A stretch of 27,130 nucleotides of DNA from Jimgerdemannia flammicorona (Eukaryota > Mucoromycota > Endogonomycetes > Endogonales > Endogonaceae), in assembly GCA_003990745.1 (NCBI GenBank), contig RBNI01000770.1, positions 1 through 27,130 of the forward strand. The letters run 5' to 3'. This document shows, piece after piece, positions 10,225 through 19,461 of this stretch (the first letter of the stretch is position 1; each line of letters starts with the position of its first letter). Both the position numbers and the translations under genes were made by a program. The notes under the pieces are model-generated. The model saw nothing but the letters and a program-made list of their open reading frames with translations. It was not told the DNA's origin and made no database searches.

Positions 10225-10566
10225 TCATGTTGTCGGGGGATTGTTGGGGAGCGGAGGCATGACAATGGTGGAATCGCACGATAAGGTTGTAGTCGCGTGT
10301 GTGGTGGTAGGATTGCATATTGCGGCAGGAGGAAAAGGCGGCGAAGTTGTTGAGGATAATATGGTGGAGGTGAAATCCTTTTCCCTTGTCGGCAGGAGGG
10401 GTGGAGGAGTCAGCAAGGGGACGCGAGGATAAGTGGATGGAGGTTGTGTACAATCTCGACCCTCGCGTTGGGACTCGGGCTTGGTCTGGTGCTTGATCTC
10501 AACGAACACGAGCCTGTGCCAGCTGATTACAGTACTGGGCCAGTCATCGTTGGTTTCGTTCGCCAT
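10225..10566 (-). CDS. Unrecognised Pro/Thr-rich ORF (113 codons)
   Basis: Starts MANETNDDWPSTVISWHR at 10566 and runs to a stop at 10225. The first 35 residues look like ordinary globular protein. The rest is rich in Pro, Thr and Ser. A TATATAT sequence lies about 60 bp upstream on the same strand (about 10620-10630). The second half overlaps duplicated block D. A second minus-strand frame through block D gives a Ser/Pro-rich peptide that is partly conserved in the left copy (SSSSF/L...SPAP...KASSSFVPVQA), so the real reading frame of this region is uncertain, and a missed intron is possible. I do not recognise the family. Confidence 0.3.
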   Translation of the reverse strand: MANETNDDWPSTVISWHRLVFVEIKHQTKPESQREGRDCTQPPSTYPRVPLLTPPPLLPTREKDFTSTILSSTTSPPFPPAAICNPTTTHATTTLSCDSTIVMPPLPNNPPTT

Positions 10567-10753
10567 AATGCAATTGGGTTGTAGCGTTGTGGCTCGCCTG
10601 CTGCACAAATACCGTAATATAATATATAATTAGGACGGTATTCAGAATATTTGCTTTCCACCTGAACCGCAGCATGCAAACAATGTATCTGAAATGAGAC
10701 AGAGCTGCAGACGCAGTCGATCACAGGTTATGAATACGTCATTCCGTAGTCCC

Positions 10754-10835
10754 GGACGGACGAGGTGCCGTAGGCACCAAGTCTGTCCCAGACTTTGCGA
10801 GCATTGTGGAGGACCGTGAAGAGTTGGTTTCTGCC
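10754..10835 (+). repeat. Left arm of an inverted repeat, with a double hairpin
   Basis: This arm of about 80 bp matches the reverse complement of 11118-11204. Inside it two perfect hairpins abut: GGTGCC/GTA/GGCACC (10764-10778) and AAGTCTG/TCC/CAGACTT (10779-10795), each with a three-base loop. Nearly all differences from the right arm are transitions, with the right arm carrying the A/T state. Confidence 0.8.
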
Positions 10836-11117
10836 GTTCCGAAGTGCTTTATTTGTACTGTCTTAGACATGTCTTATGTGTGAAATAGCGTATTCTACGG
10901 ACATACGTGATTGAGATATAGTAAGACAGTAGTCCCAATAAAAGAACCTCTCAAATCCTGTAGAGTCCCTTAGCCCAAGGAAGCTTGGAACGTGAGCCAG
11001 AGAGAAAATGGGGGCTGGGCAACGAAGATGCCCAGGAAGCCAAACAGGATAGAAAAAGAAAACAAAAACCCAATAAAGAAAGGAAGAGGGTAGGGTTGTT
11101 TAAGAATGACAGATAAG

Positions 11118-11204
11118 GGCAGGAAACCAACTCTTCATGGTTGTCCACAATGCTCACAAAGTCTGGGACAGACTTCAGTGCCTACAGCACCTTATCTGTC
11201 TATG
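11118..11204 (-). repeat. Right arm of the inverted repeat, RIP-like
   Basis: Reverse complement of 10754-10835. The second hairpin (11159-11175) is kept perfectly. The first (11177-11191) has lost its outer and inner pairs through transitions. The intervening 282 bp (10836-11117) is purine-rich near 11030-11100 and has no recognised gene. A 68-codon frame there (10951-11157, minus) starts within the arm and is probably accidental. Confidence 0.75.
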
Positions 11205-11229
11205 ACTAAGTATCACTTTGTTCCAGACC

Positions 11230-11960
11230 ATTTTAGAGTTGGTTGTTTGTAGACCATAGGTAAGTAGAGCACCAGGCTAGTATAGAGGCCTTGTGTTTGA
11301 GAACTATATAAATGAGAGATATGGTCTGAGAGAATTGAGAAAGAACCAGTATCCTATAGAATAAGTGATAATGATATTCAAAGGTGATCTTAGAGCTCCA
11401 GTTCTCACTCTTAAGCATCTCATCAATGGGTATCTCTCCTTCTAATGCTTTGATAGAGGACTCAGTATAGATAGAGTGGAGATAGTAAATAGAATTAATG
11501 CTGGTGACTAACATATATTCTAAAAACCAGTTATAAAGGCAATTAGTGGTCAGATTGTAATGGGGAGATCATATGCTAATAAAGAGATAGTCACTATCAG
11601 TTAGTGGGTATAGGGTTTTCATTTGTATATCTAGTAGAAAATTCAGTATACCAGACATATATCCTTAACTTCCAGAAGGACTAAGATGGGACATAAAGTC
11701 TTAAAATAGATATTTAGTATATACTCTTTGATCATATCTATAGAAAGAACTATTTTAGCAGATTAGTTATCTTGGCTGCTCCAAAGTTAACTACAGTCTA
11801 ATAGAAGACAAAGTCACTTGCTATATACTATAAAGTATAGAGTATAAGGAGGATATATGTCTTCTTATCTTGCAAGACTCTCTGTTTGATAAAATTGAAG
11901 AAGTTCAGAGAGTCTAATTATTAGATAAGAGTAGAGATATCCCACTATTGGACCTTATCT
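11230..11960 (-). pseudogene. Degraded Copia-like integrase relic (tentative)
   Basis: One minus-strand frame reads through several RIP-type stops. It gives a stretch at about 11590-11700 (DFMSHLSPSGS, then stop, GYMSGILNF, LYPLTDSDYLF) resembling the start of a Ty1/Copia integrase core (D..GP..PS..G..Y...F.DD...Y.L...). Further on comes SSIKALEGEIPIDEML (about 11419-11466), like the conserved segment after the core (P.KAL.GKTPYE). The two are closer together than in an intact integrase, so roughly 70 residues would be missing. No RT, protease or LTR was recognised for it. Its upstream part would continue on the far side of the two Gypsy insertions. Confidence 0.33.
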
Positions 11961-12689
11961 TTGAGTAGAGAGAGGTATAAGTTATCTGCCCTCTGAATAA
12001 GATAAAAGACTATAGAAAGTTTGGAAAATTAGATACTATTAATAGCTAGAGTCAAGTAGTCCAAAATAGTTTAGATACTATAAAGTTGATAGATACTTAT
12101 TTCTTTATAGACTAAGTAGTTGATCTGCTATTTGGTAGATATGTAAAAGAGATTAATATATTATTGATAATACTAATAGATATAGTATTAATATATAAAC
12201 TCATAGTTCTTATATGATGAGACTTAAATGCTGGCCCTGATAAGATAGTGAGTTAGTTCTACAAATATTATAGTTTTTAAGAAATACTACTAATCAATAA
12301 TATGAGAATATCTTAGTAGTAAATCTACTTTACTATTGCTAGTACTCAATGTGAGAGAAGAATAAGAGGAGCTATCACTATCTCCAGAAGTTTGGAATAT
12401 CAGCTTTATTACTATCAAAGTAGAGTGATAGAAATTAGATATAAATAATAGTTCTCTTTCACTTTATATAAGATATAGTTGAGTAGAATTTTAGAAGAGT
12501 TTGTATAAGTTCCTATAGATGGCTATTAGTAATAAAAAATATCTATCCTCTAGACTTCAGGATTGGTTTTCTAGCTATAGAAGAGTGAGATCTATATGAT
12601 CATCTGAGAGGTAAAAAGGTCTATATAGACCAGACCTCATTGAAGAAAAAAAAGCTAAAAAATAGAGAGGTAAAGTTTCTAATTATTAA
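11961..12689. other. AT-rich RIP-degraded DNA, unassigned
   Basis: Dense in stops in all frames, with TAG/TAA/TGA spaced as expected from mutated Trp and Gln codons. One plus-strand frame (from about 11942) and the Copia-like minus-strand frame are both partly open. I cannot assign either. It is the host side of the minus-strand Gypsy insertion. Confidence 0.5.
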
Positions 12690-12694
12690 GATTG
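12690..12694. repeat. Target-site duplication GATTG, left copy
   Basis: GATTG lies immediately outside the left LTR and is matched exactly by 18790-18794 outside the right LTR. This is the 5-bp duplication expected from Ty3/Gypsy integration and fixes the element limits at 12695-18789. Confidence 0.88.
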
Positions 12695-13137
12695 TATAAT
12701 GGTTCTAGTTTCTTTAAGAGAAAGTAGCTAAATCTGGAAGTTCTGATTGACCTAAAGTAGCTTGAAGAAATACTTAAAGGTTCAAGTATTCTTGAATGAT
12801 TTCTGAGAGAAAATATTCTGAGCTTTATTCAGATAGAGAATAAGGATATTTATATGTAATATGAAAGAAAGAGAAATGCTAAGAAATAAGTTCTCGGCAA
12901 AGCTAACTAATACAGTTCTACAATGTTCCAAAAGGTTCTATAATTAGCTAAGATATGTAAGATGCTTAGTATCAAGGAAAGACAAAAATGTTCTAGTAGT
13001 GTCTGGGTACTAAGAGAAGGTTTCTAAGTAAGTAGAAGATGGTGGAACATAGTAGAATATTCAAGAAATGATAAGAAAAGACTAACTAAAAGTTACAAAA
13101 ATATACTAAGACTAAATATGACTGTGAAATTATTATA
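12695..13137 (-). repeat. 3' LTR of the minus-strand Gypsy element
   Basis: 443 bp, aligned throughout with 18326-18789, the differences being mostly transitions. On the minus strand it begins TATAATAATTTC, against TGTAACAATTTC in the partner, which is a RIP-type change of the TG end. It finishes ATTATA, which could be a mutated GTTACA. Confidence 0.9.
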
Positions 13138-13438
13138 TTTCTCTCTCCTTAAGAACTAACATCCTCATTGAGTTCTTAGGTAACATAAGACTAGATATAC
13201 TTAACCAAAATTTCTCAAACTTATATTGATATATTAGTGGAGATTAGCTATCCTCTTATAGGGCAGAGGGCCTATTACTAAACTAACTAACTGGGAGGGG
13301 TTCAAACCCAGCTAGTAGCTTCATTTTGATAGACTTCTTATTTATTAAATGTTCTGCTGGTTCCAGGGTCCCAAAGTAAACTTCTGATGCATAAGACACT
13401 GGTTATTACTATAGGTCATTGATAATCCAAAGAAGTCA

Positions 13439-13640
13439 CTATAGAGATTGAGCAATGTATTTTGCCTTAAAGTCTTAAACTAGATCTTGAGAGTTCTTGA
13501 GGTTGACCAGCAGTTCTCAGATAGCATCATATTCAGAATAGTCCATCTACTTGACTAGGTATTCAGAATAGCAGTAGCAGATTCATTTGTTAAGAATTTT
13601 CTTAGCTTTATACTCAATATGGTCTTCAATAATCATAGGG
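13439..13640 (-). pseudogene. Chromodomain at the end of pol
   Basis: The frame ending at the stop 13439-13441 reads IEYKAKKILNK, stop, then SEYLVK, stop, MDYSEYDAI, stop, then ELLVNLKNSQDLV. This is the chromodomain pattern (YLVKWKGY....TWEP..NL.....LV..F). Trp codons of the YLVKW and TWEP parts are now TAG and TGA, and the Pro is Leu. In chromoviruses this domain binds histone marks and steers integration. Here the aromatic positions are destroyed. Confidence 0.75.
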
Positions 13641-13699
13641 GTAGATAGTTTAGGAATTCAACCAGGGTAGGGTGGTGACTGGTTCCAGGTCTTGAGGTA

Positions 13700-14730
13700 T
13701 GATACATAAAAGACTGAGTGTACTCTTATGGTTTCAGATAGCTTGAGATGGTAGGAGGATGTAGAGACTTGTTCAGTGATCTCAAAAGGTCTAATATACT
13801 TGGGTTGGAACTTGTTTGAAGGATAATTAACTTGAGATTATATCTTAAGGTTCTCAGTAGATAGTAGGACTTAATCTCCAATAGTATAACTGATATTATG
13901 GTATTTTTTGTTGGCATACTTGGCTTGATGCTGTTGAGCTTTTTGAAGATTTGCAGTAGCAATCTTAAGGAGTTTGTTCATTTTTTCTGAAAGGCTCTTA
14001 GTGGTAGAAACTTGTATTTGACTGCTTTTCTTAAAAGAGAATAGACTTGCAGGGGTCTTGGGATCTTGACTGTAGAGTAACCAGAAAGAGGAAAGACTAG
14101 TAGATGATTGGATGGTATTGTTGTATGTGAACTCCATATATGTAAGTCAGATAGTGGTCCTAATCATCTTGCTCATAAGAAATATGATTTCTAAGTATTT
14201 GTTTAGAGTTCTGTTCATACACTTGATTTGTTCATCAGTTTGTAGATAAAAGGCAGTAGATATAGCCAATTGGATTCCCAGGGTCTTAAAGAGAGTTTGT
14301 CAGAAGTAACTGATGAACTAGGAGTCATAATTACTGATAATTACTCATGGTAGGCCATAGTGATAGAAGATAGACTTGAAGAAGATTCTTGCAATCTCAG
14401 GTATAGTAGCATTGGTAGTAGTTGGTTCAGTAACCATAGTCTTGGTCAAGCAGTCAATGAATATGATGATAGCATCAGTATCAGATTGAGTTAATAGTAG
14501 TTGAGTTACAAAGTCCATGGTAACTTGCTCAAATTTCTTGGTGGGAATTGGTAGTAGCTATAGCAAACTAGCTGGTATATGGTTGGTAGACTTGTTATAC
14601 TGGCATAGATCATAGCTAGCAATATAGTTCTTGATTTTCTTGACCATACTTGGCCAATAGTAGCAGTATTGGATGTTCTTGATATTCTTCTTAATTTCCA
14701 GATAACTGATAAGAGAAGAGTCATAGTGTT
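13700..14730 (-). pseudogene. Integrase of the minus-strand Gypsy element, catalytically dead
   Basis: From the N-terminal side: a zinc-finger remnant (YYWPSMVKKIKNY and C..C-like residues, about 14600-14690), the first catalytic Asp in TMDFVTQ (14513-14515), then the core, then EFTYNNTIQSS (about 14100-14137) and a basic C-terminal part. The second catalytic Asp is Asn (SNYD instead of SDRD, codon 14330-14332). The Glu is Lys (DEQIKCMNR, codon 14222-14224). The spacing is still DD35E. GAC/GAT to AAT-type and GAG to AAG changes are what RIP produces. Confidence 0.85.
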
Positions 14731-14879
14731 CTTATAAAACCTTATAGTGTAGGTTCATGTTTTCAGATAGATAGACTTGGTCTTGATGATAGATCAGATT
14801 ATTCTTGATAGTATATATATCCTTGAGCTCATTTGAGAAAACTTCAGTAGTGACTATATCTTCTTTGTAAGCTTATCTA

Positions 14880-15420
14880 ATTTGGTCTAGAAATTTCAAT
14901 ACCAAGGTGACTTGTATAATTGTGGTGAGGTCTAGACATTTTGATAAAGCATCTGATACTATAAGTATCTTGCCAGGCTTATAGATGATTGTTGGATTGA
15001 AGGTTTGAAGCTTGAGACTCTACTTGGCTTATAAATATAACAGAGTAGGTTGAGTATTGATATATTTGAAGGATTGATAGTTAGTAATGACATAAAACTC
15101 AATATCTTCTAGATAGTATTACCAGTGGTCTAGTGCATATATTATTGTCAGTAGTTCCTTCTCATGAGTGACTAGCTTTTGTTCAGCTGGGGCCAATTTG
15201 CAGGACTCAAAAGCAATAGAGTGATGTCCTTTGCCATCATCTTGTAACAGGACTACTCTAATGGAAAAATTCAACATATCAGTAGTAACTATGAATTTTA
15301 GACCTTGATCTGCATTATGCAGAACTGGAGTATAGGTTAGGTAGTTCTTGAGTTCTTGAAAGGCTTATTGACAAAAGAGATCCCAGGTATAGAGTACATA
15401 GTAGTCTGAGTATGGGGCCT
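14880..15420 (-). pseudogene. RNase H domain of the minus-strand Gypsy element
   Basis: Recognisable stretches on the minus strand are IVTTDMLNFSI (where DAS is expected), VVLLQDDGKGHHSIAFES, HEKELLTIIYALDHW and IYKPGKILIVSDALSK. These are the standard Gypsy RNase H landmarks and the link to integrase. Two stops and several substitutions interrupt it. Confidence 0.85.
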
Positions 15421-15599
15421 TCCTCATTAGGTTAATCAGTGGCTTGGCAATACCAGAGAAGTTTCTGATAAAGCAGCAATAGTAGTCAGCTAGACTAAGA
15501 AAGGATCAGAGTTCTGTGAGATTTGATGAAATGGGCCATTCTTCAATTATTTCTATCTTGTGTTGGTCTACTTGAATTTCTTGTATAGAGACAATATGG

Positions 15600-16320
15600 C
15601 CAAGATATTCAACTTGTTCCTTAAAGAATTCACACTTCTTAAGCTTAGCATAAAGCTTGTATTTTCACAGGATCTCTAGGACTATATTCAAATATGTTTG
15701 AGGTATTCTTCTTTAGTTGTACTAAAGATCAGAATGTCATCAAGATATACCAATAGAAAAATAAATAGTTGGTCTTTGAATATCTTGTTCATCAAGGTTT
15801 GGTATGTGGTAGGTATATTAGTGAGACCAAATGCTAAGACTAGGAATTTGTAGAGTTCAAAGGAAGTTATGAATGTAGTCTTGAGAATGCCTTCTGGCTC
15901 GATTTAAATCTGGTGGTATTCTGACATGAGGTCTAACTTGTTGAAGTACTTGACATTCTTGAGAGTATTAAAGATTTGATCAATCAAGAGTAGCAGATAG
16001 TAGTTCTTAACAGTGAGCTTATTGAGTATGTAGTAGTCTATATATATATATTTACAGAGTACTATTCTTCTTCTTGACAAATAAGACTGATGAGCTATAA
16101 GGAGATTTGCTTGGCTAAATAGCTCCTTGTACAAGTAGTTCTTCTAGTTCCTTCTTGACTACTTTAATTTCAAGTAGTAACATGCAGTATATGTATTTCT
16201 TGAGTGGTATAGCTCCTGGGATCAGTTCAATTTCATGATCAACTTCTTGTATAGACAGTAGACCAGATAGCTTATCTGGAAAGATATCCTTGAATTCTTC
16301 TAGTAGTAACTTGATACTTT
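15600..16320 (-). pseudogene. Reverse transcriptase of the minus-strand Gypsy element
   Basis: Begins with EEFKDIFPDKLSGL and VDHEIELIPGAIP, followed by LEELLVQGAI, stop, PSKSPYSS, VLFVKKK, then IDYYILNKLTVKNYY, KYFNKLDLMSEYHQI and the active-site box VYLDDILIFS (YLDD at 15736-15747). YRALN-type Arg and several Pro residues have become Tyr and Leu by transitions. The frame changes within a TATATATATA run at about 16035-16050, just before IDYY. Confidence 0.9.
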
Positions 16321-16479
16321 TATTAACTAATAGTCTCTTATTTTGTTTCTTGAAACAGACCATTACAATAAAAGTATGCATTACCTTCTTGAGTACTCTC
16401 TTATACTATATAGCTGACAGTATTGCAATCTGGGTCTTGTTCATGGTCTTGTCTGTCTTGATAGTAATGTTGGCTCTAT

Positions 16480-16800
16480 CTTGAAGTAAGGTGACTTCAT
16501 TCTTGCACCAATAAATATCTGGGTTATATTTAATAAGCTAGAGTTTTCCTAGGATCAGGTCATGATCTCCTAGTAGTACAACCTCGAAGTCTACTCATTC
16601 TCAATATTTCTAAATCTTGATGGGTAGTTTGGCAGCAATTGACTTGATGGGGTATAGTGTCTCATCTGCAGTAACTATATTATTATTCTTGGGTGTAGGC
16701 TTGGTGAGAATCTTGAGGCTTTCAATAAGATTCTGATTGGTGAAGTTTCCTGTAGCTCTACTGTCTATAAGTACTTAAACTTCTTTTCCTTTGACTAGGC
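16480..16800 (-). pseudogene. Aspartic protease of the minus-strand Gypsy element
   Basis: The active-site box reads VLIDSRATGNF (Asp codon 16763-16765), where DSGATGNF is normal. GGA became AGA, so the flap-side Gly is Arg. The second conserved part, HDLILGKL, stop, LIKYNPDIYW, fits the usual DLILGMDWL...P.I.W. The frame is continuous with the dUTPase directly upstream. Confidence 0.85.
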
Positions 16801-16852
16801 CTTTGTAAATGAGCATAGCTTGAGCTCAATTTTTGGTAAGACTTACTGCTTG

Positions 16853-17215
16853 ATCAGTGCTACTAAAACCTTTTTAGTCTCATTTAGTTTCAGAGAGTTC
16901 TTGGACTTCTGTAATCTTGAGTTGAGTGGCTTTTTCTAGAATCATTTGCATAACTCAGTCTCCTTCCTTAACTGTATAGTCTTGATCCTTCTAGTTGATA
17001 AGCAGAACTTGAACTTGTCCTCAAAAGTCTGAGTCAATAATACTAGTACTTACATCTAAATAATGTTTGATACTGAGTCTTGATTATAGTATAATTCTAA
17101 TATAATATCCTTCAGGATATTGGACTACAATTCTAGTAAGCACTAAAGTTTGACCCTTGGCTGGAATGGTGACTTATTTGACAGAGTGTAGGTTAAGATC
17201 AATAGCTTCTTCTGT
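16853..17215 (-). pseudogene. dUTPase domain between gag and protease
   Basis: dUTPase turns dUTP into dUMP and keeps uracil out of new DNA. About 120 codons match the family in order: a degraded motif I (AIDLNL, about 17189-17206), YPEGYY before motif II, a motif II remnant (SRLSIKH), motif III IIDSDF, stop, GQV (about 17013-17041, key Asp codon 17033-17035), VLLIN, motif IV KEGD, stop, VMQMIL, then ITEVQELSET and motif V KGFSST (about 16856-16873). Stops sit where Arg or Gln/Trp stand in relatives (TGA from CGA, for example). The order gag-dUTPase-protease in one frame matches betaretroviruses. The Tyr of motif III is Phe. Confidence 0.85.
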
Positions 17216-18235
17216 TTAATATTGAGGGGCTTGAGCTATCAGATGAAGCTTCTTGATCTTAAGCTCAGATTGACCAATAGTAGGATTGACAGATGTATCT
17301 TTGAACAATATGATGACTTGTCTAGAAGGTTTGCTAGTCTTCTTAGAACATTTGGTTACAATATGTTCTATTTGGCAATAGAAGAAACAGGCTCTGGATT
17401 TCTTCAGACAGTCCTTTTCATCAGGGGTAAGCTTGGTGTTCTTTTTGTTCATAGTGTCTAAGTCCATTGGTACTGGACCAACTATCCTTAGTTGGTTTCT
17501 GTGGTGGTTCTTGAAGTGGTTCTTCTTGCAGTATTCTGGTTCAAAATAGTTATCAAAGGTAATAACATCAAACCTATCAGTAATCCTCATAACTTCATTA
17601 AGGCTTTATAGCTCTTCTAGCTTAACCTTAATACATGTATTTCCTTTCAGGCCTCAGACATAGCAGTCTATCTTTTTATCCTCAGATATCACTGGTAGTT
17701 CAAGTAGAATTGACAGGAATTGTGTATTATAGCTATATATAAACTTAAGTTACTTGATGTTTACTAGCTTATCTCTAGCTAGCTTAGTAGCATTAGCAGA
17801 CTTAAACTGCCTATGAAGGGCTCTCTTGAAAGCTTTCCAATCTTTGATTTATGCATGTGAATATATAGATATAGTTATAATGTGATTATACTACTAAATG
17901 GCTATATTTCCTCAGAGGAGTGTAGTAGCAAATTGAACTTGTATGTCTTCTTCTATTCTTATAAGCTCAAAGTATTGGTCCAATTGGAAGGTCCATACAT
18001 CTGTAGATAGTCCTCCTTAGTAACTATTAAAGATATCTGACTTGAGTAGCTTTAAACTGACTAGTACTATAGTGGAATGTAATGTACTCATAGTTCTTGT
18101 TTTCTGCTATTCTAGTTGTGCTTGAAGTGCTTGAATTTGGTGAGCTAAAGAGATGATTATGTCCTCTATGCTGACTTGTGGTTCTCCTGCTTCTCCAGAG
18201 AGGTCTGGCTGATAGACTGACTCTTCACAGCTCAT
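17216..18235 (-). pseudogene. gag of the minus-strand Gypsy element
   Basis: The ATG at 18233-18235 opens MSCEESVYQPDLSG, followed by a probable coiled coil (LAHQIQALQAQLE). A capsid-like region follows (FQLDQYFELIRIEEDIQVQFA) and a CCHC knuckle at 17348-17389. The knuckle reads C-x2-Y-x4-H-x4-C, its second Cys being Tyr (TGT to TAT). The start, the knuckle, the dUTPase and the protease are in the same frame. Stops in between are RIP-type. Confidence 0.82.
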
Positions 18236-18325
18236 TTCAGATTTGTATGACTAATTGTGACTGGTTTCTGAATTTGTGTAAGATTTCTTAATAAGACAAG
18301 GTATAACAATACCACTACTATCAAG

Positions 18326-18789
18326 TATAATGGTTCTAGTTTTTTTAAGAGAAAGTAGCAAAATCTGGAAGTTCTGGTTGGTCTAAAGTAGCTTAAAGAG
18401 ATACTTAAAGATTTAAGTATTTTTGAAAAATTTCTGAGAGTAAATATTCTGAGCTTTATTTAGGTAGAGAACAAGAATATTTATATATGATCTGAAAGAA
18501 AGATCTAGAAGGATCTTGGAAAGAAAAAAAAAAGCCAAGAAATAGATTCTCAGCAAAGCTAACTAATACTGTTCTACAATGTTCTGAAAGGTTCTATGAC
18601 TAGCTAAGACAAGATGCTTAGTGTCAAGGAAAGATAAGAATGTTCTAGTAGTATCTGGATGCCAAGAGAAGATTTCTAAGTAAGTAGAAGGTGGCAGAAC
18701 ATGGTAGAATATTTAAGAAATAATAAGAAAAGACTAACTAAAAGATGTGAAAATGTACTAAGACTAAATATAACTGTGAAATTGTTACA
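18326..18789 (-). repeat. 5' LTR of the minus-strand Gypsy element
   Basis: 464 bp, beginning TGTAACAATTTC on the minus strand and ending ATTATA. It is somewhat longer than the 3' LTR through small insertions, including an extra piece near 18507-18530. No clear tRNA primer-binding site follows it. Confidence 0.9.
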
Positions 18790-18794
18790 GATTG
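18790..18794. repeat. Target-site duplication GATTG, right copy
   Basis: Exact partner of 12690-12694. Confidence 0.88.
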
Positions 18795-18876
18795 GAATAA
18801 ATATAACTCAGTAAGTCTATCTATATATTCTCTATCTTCAGTAAATACTCAGTATATAGATAAATATACTATATTA

Positions 18877-18881
18877 TACAG
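18877..18881. repeat. Probable target-site duplication TACAG, left copy
   Basis: TACAG abuts the start of the plus-strand element's 5' LTR and recurs at 25439-25443 after the 3' LTR. The LTR ends differ by small changes, so the alignment could be shifted by a few bases. Together with GATTG this leaves 82 bp of pre-insertion DNA (18795-18876) between the two Gypsy elements. Confidence 0.6.
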
Positions 18882-19305
18882 TATGACAGTTGATCTGAAT
18901 TAGTAATATAAATCAGAGGAATAGATATTTGATCATGGTATCTGAATCTAATATCTAAATATTGTATAGCCTTACAAATAGCAGCCATATTTAACAAATG
19001 TGGAAAATTTTTGCAGATGTTAACTTTTTGCAGATATTAAAGTATGATCTACAGAAAACATAGTCATAACTTAGCTATCTTATAGCTAGCAAACTTGTAT
19101 AAATAACTCCAGTATCTAGAGTGAATAAACCTCAGATCAAAATAGTTCAAAGCAAAGAAAAAACAAGAGAACTAGTAAGCCTGTAGGTAGATATACTTTA
19201 AACTCACCTACTCCTACATCCTGAGGACTCTGTAGAGTCAAAGAAGATCAAGTTTTTAAGATACAGAAATCTGATATACTTATACAGTTATGTGTCTGCT
19301 ATATT
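18882..19305 (+). repeat. 5' LTR of the plus-strand Gypsy element
   Basis: Begins TATGACAGTTGATC (TG end altered), ends CTGCTATATT. It carries two copies of the 18-bp internal repeat at 19006-19041. Alignment with 24999-25438 is continuous and dominated by transitions. Confidence 0.85.
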
Positions 19306-19461
19306 ATAACTTAATGCCTATTGGCTGATAATTCAAGATGAATTCTTCACTTTTAAGCTAAATAACAAACAACTATTACTATCTAAACAACCACACAAAT
19401 TGAATCAAGATATCTAGACAAGATAGACATAAGATCACCAGTATTTTATAGATATACTTCA

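Larger units (their letters stand above)
7403..10305 (+). repeat. Right copy of the segmental duplication (blocks A-D), enlarged by insertions
   Basis: Direct-oriented partner of 1531-3548. Blocks: A 7403-7476, B about 9055-9405, C 9747-10100, D about 10115-10305. Compared with the left copy, about 1.58 kb is added between A and B (mainly minisatellite), and about 340 bp with a poly(T) tract between B and C. About 560 bp present between C and D on the left is absent here. The ends near 7403 and 10305 are where similarity fades, not sharp boundaries, and I see no terminal repeats or target duplication. Confidence 0.72.
12695..18789 (-). mobile_element. Ty3/Gypsy chromovirus with dUTPase, RIP-inactivated
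   Basis: A complete LTR retrotransposon insertion of 6.1 kb on the minus strand, bounded by GATTG duplications. LTRs are 18326-18789 (5') and 12695-13137 (3'). Domain order is gag with coiled-coil-like start and CCHC knuckle, dUTPase, aspartic protease, reverse transcriptase, RNase H, integrase, chromodomain. A polypurine tract, AAGGAGAGAGAAA on the minus strand (13138-13150), sits directly before the 3' LTR. gag, dUTPase and protease share one frame from the ATG at 18235. At least two frame changes occur further on, one in a TA run near 16035-16050. Many in-frame stops are explained by C-to-T or G-to-A changes. It cannot encode functional enzymes. Confidence 0.93.

Noticed and set aside
12160..12260. 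DLNAGPDK on the plus strand as a LINE endonuclease motif
   Set aside because: Only the DLNA part resembles GDFNA. No other endonuclease or RT motif lies in order around it.
13293..13318. GGGGTTCAAACCC, resembling a tRNA B box / T arm
   Set aside because: The stem next to a proper 7-base T loop does not pair, and no D arm, anticodon arm or acceptor stem fits. It lies inside the Gypsy element between pol and the 3' LTR.
14506..14724. 72-codon minus-strand ORF starting MTLLLSVIWKLRR
   Set aside because: It is an out-of-frame shadow of the integrase. The correct frame there reads YYWPSMVKKIKNY and TMDFVTQ.
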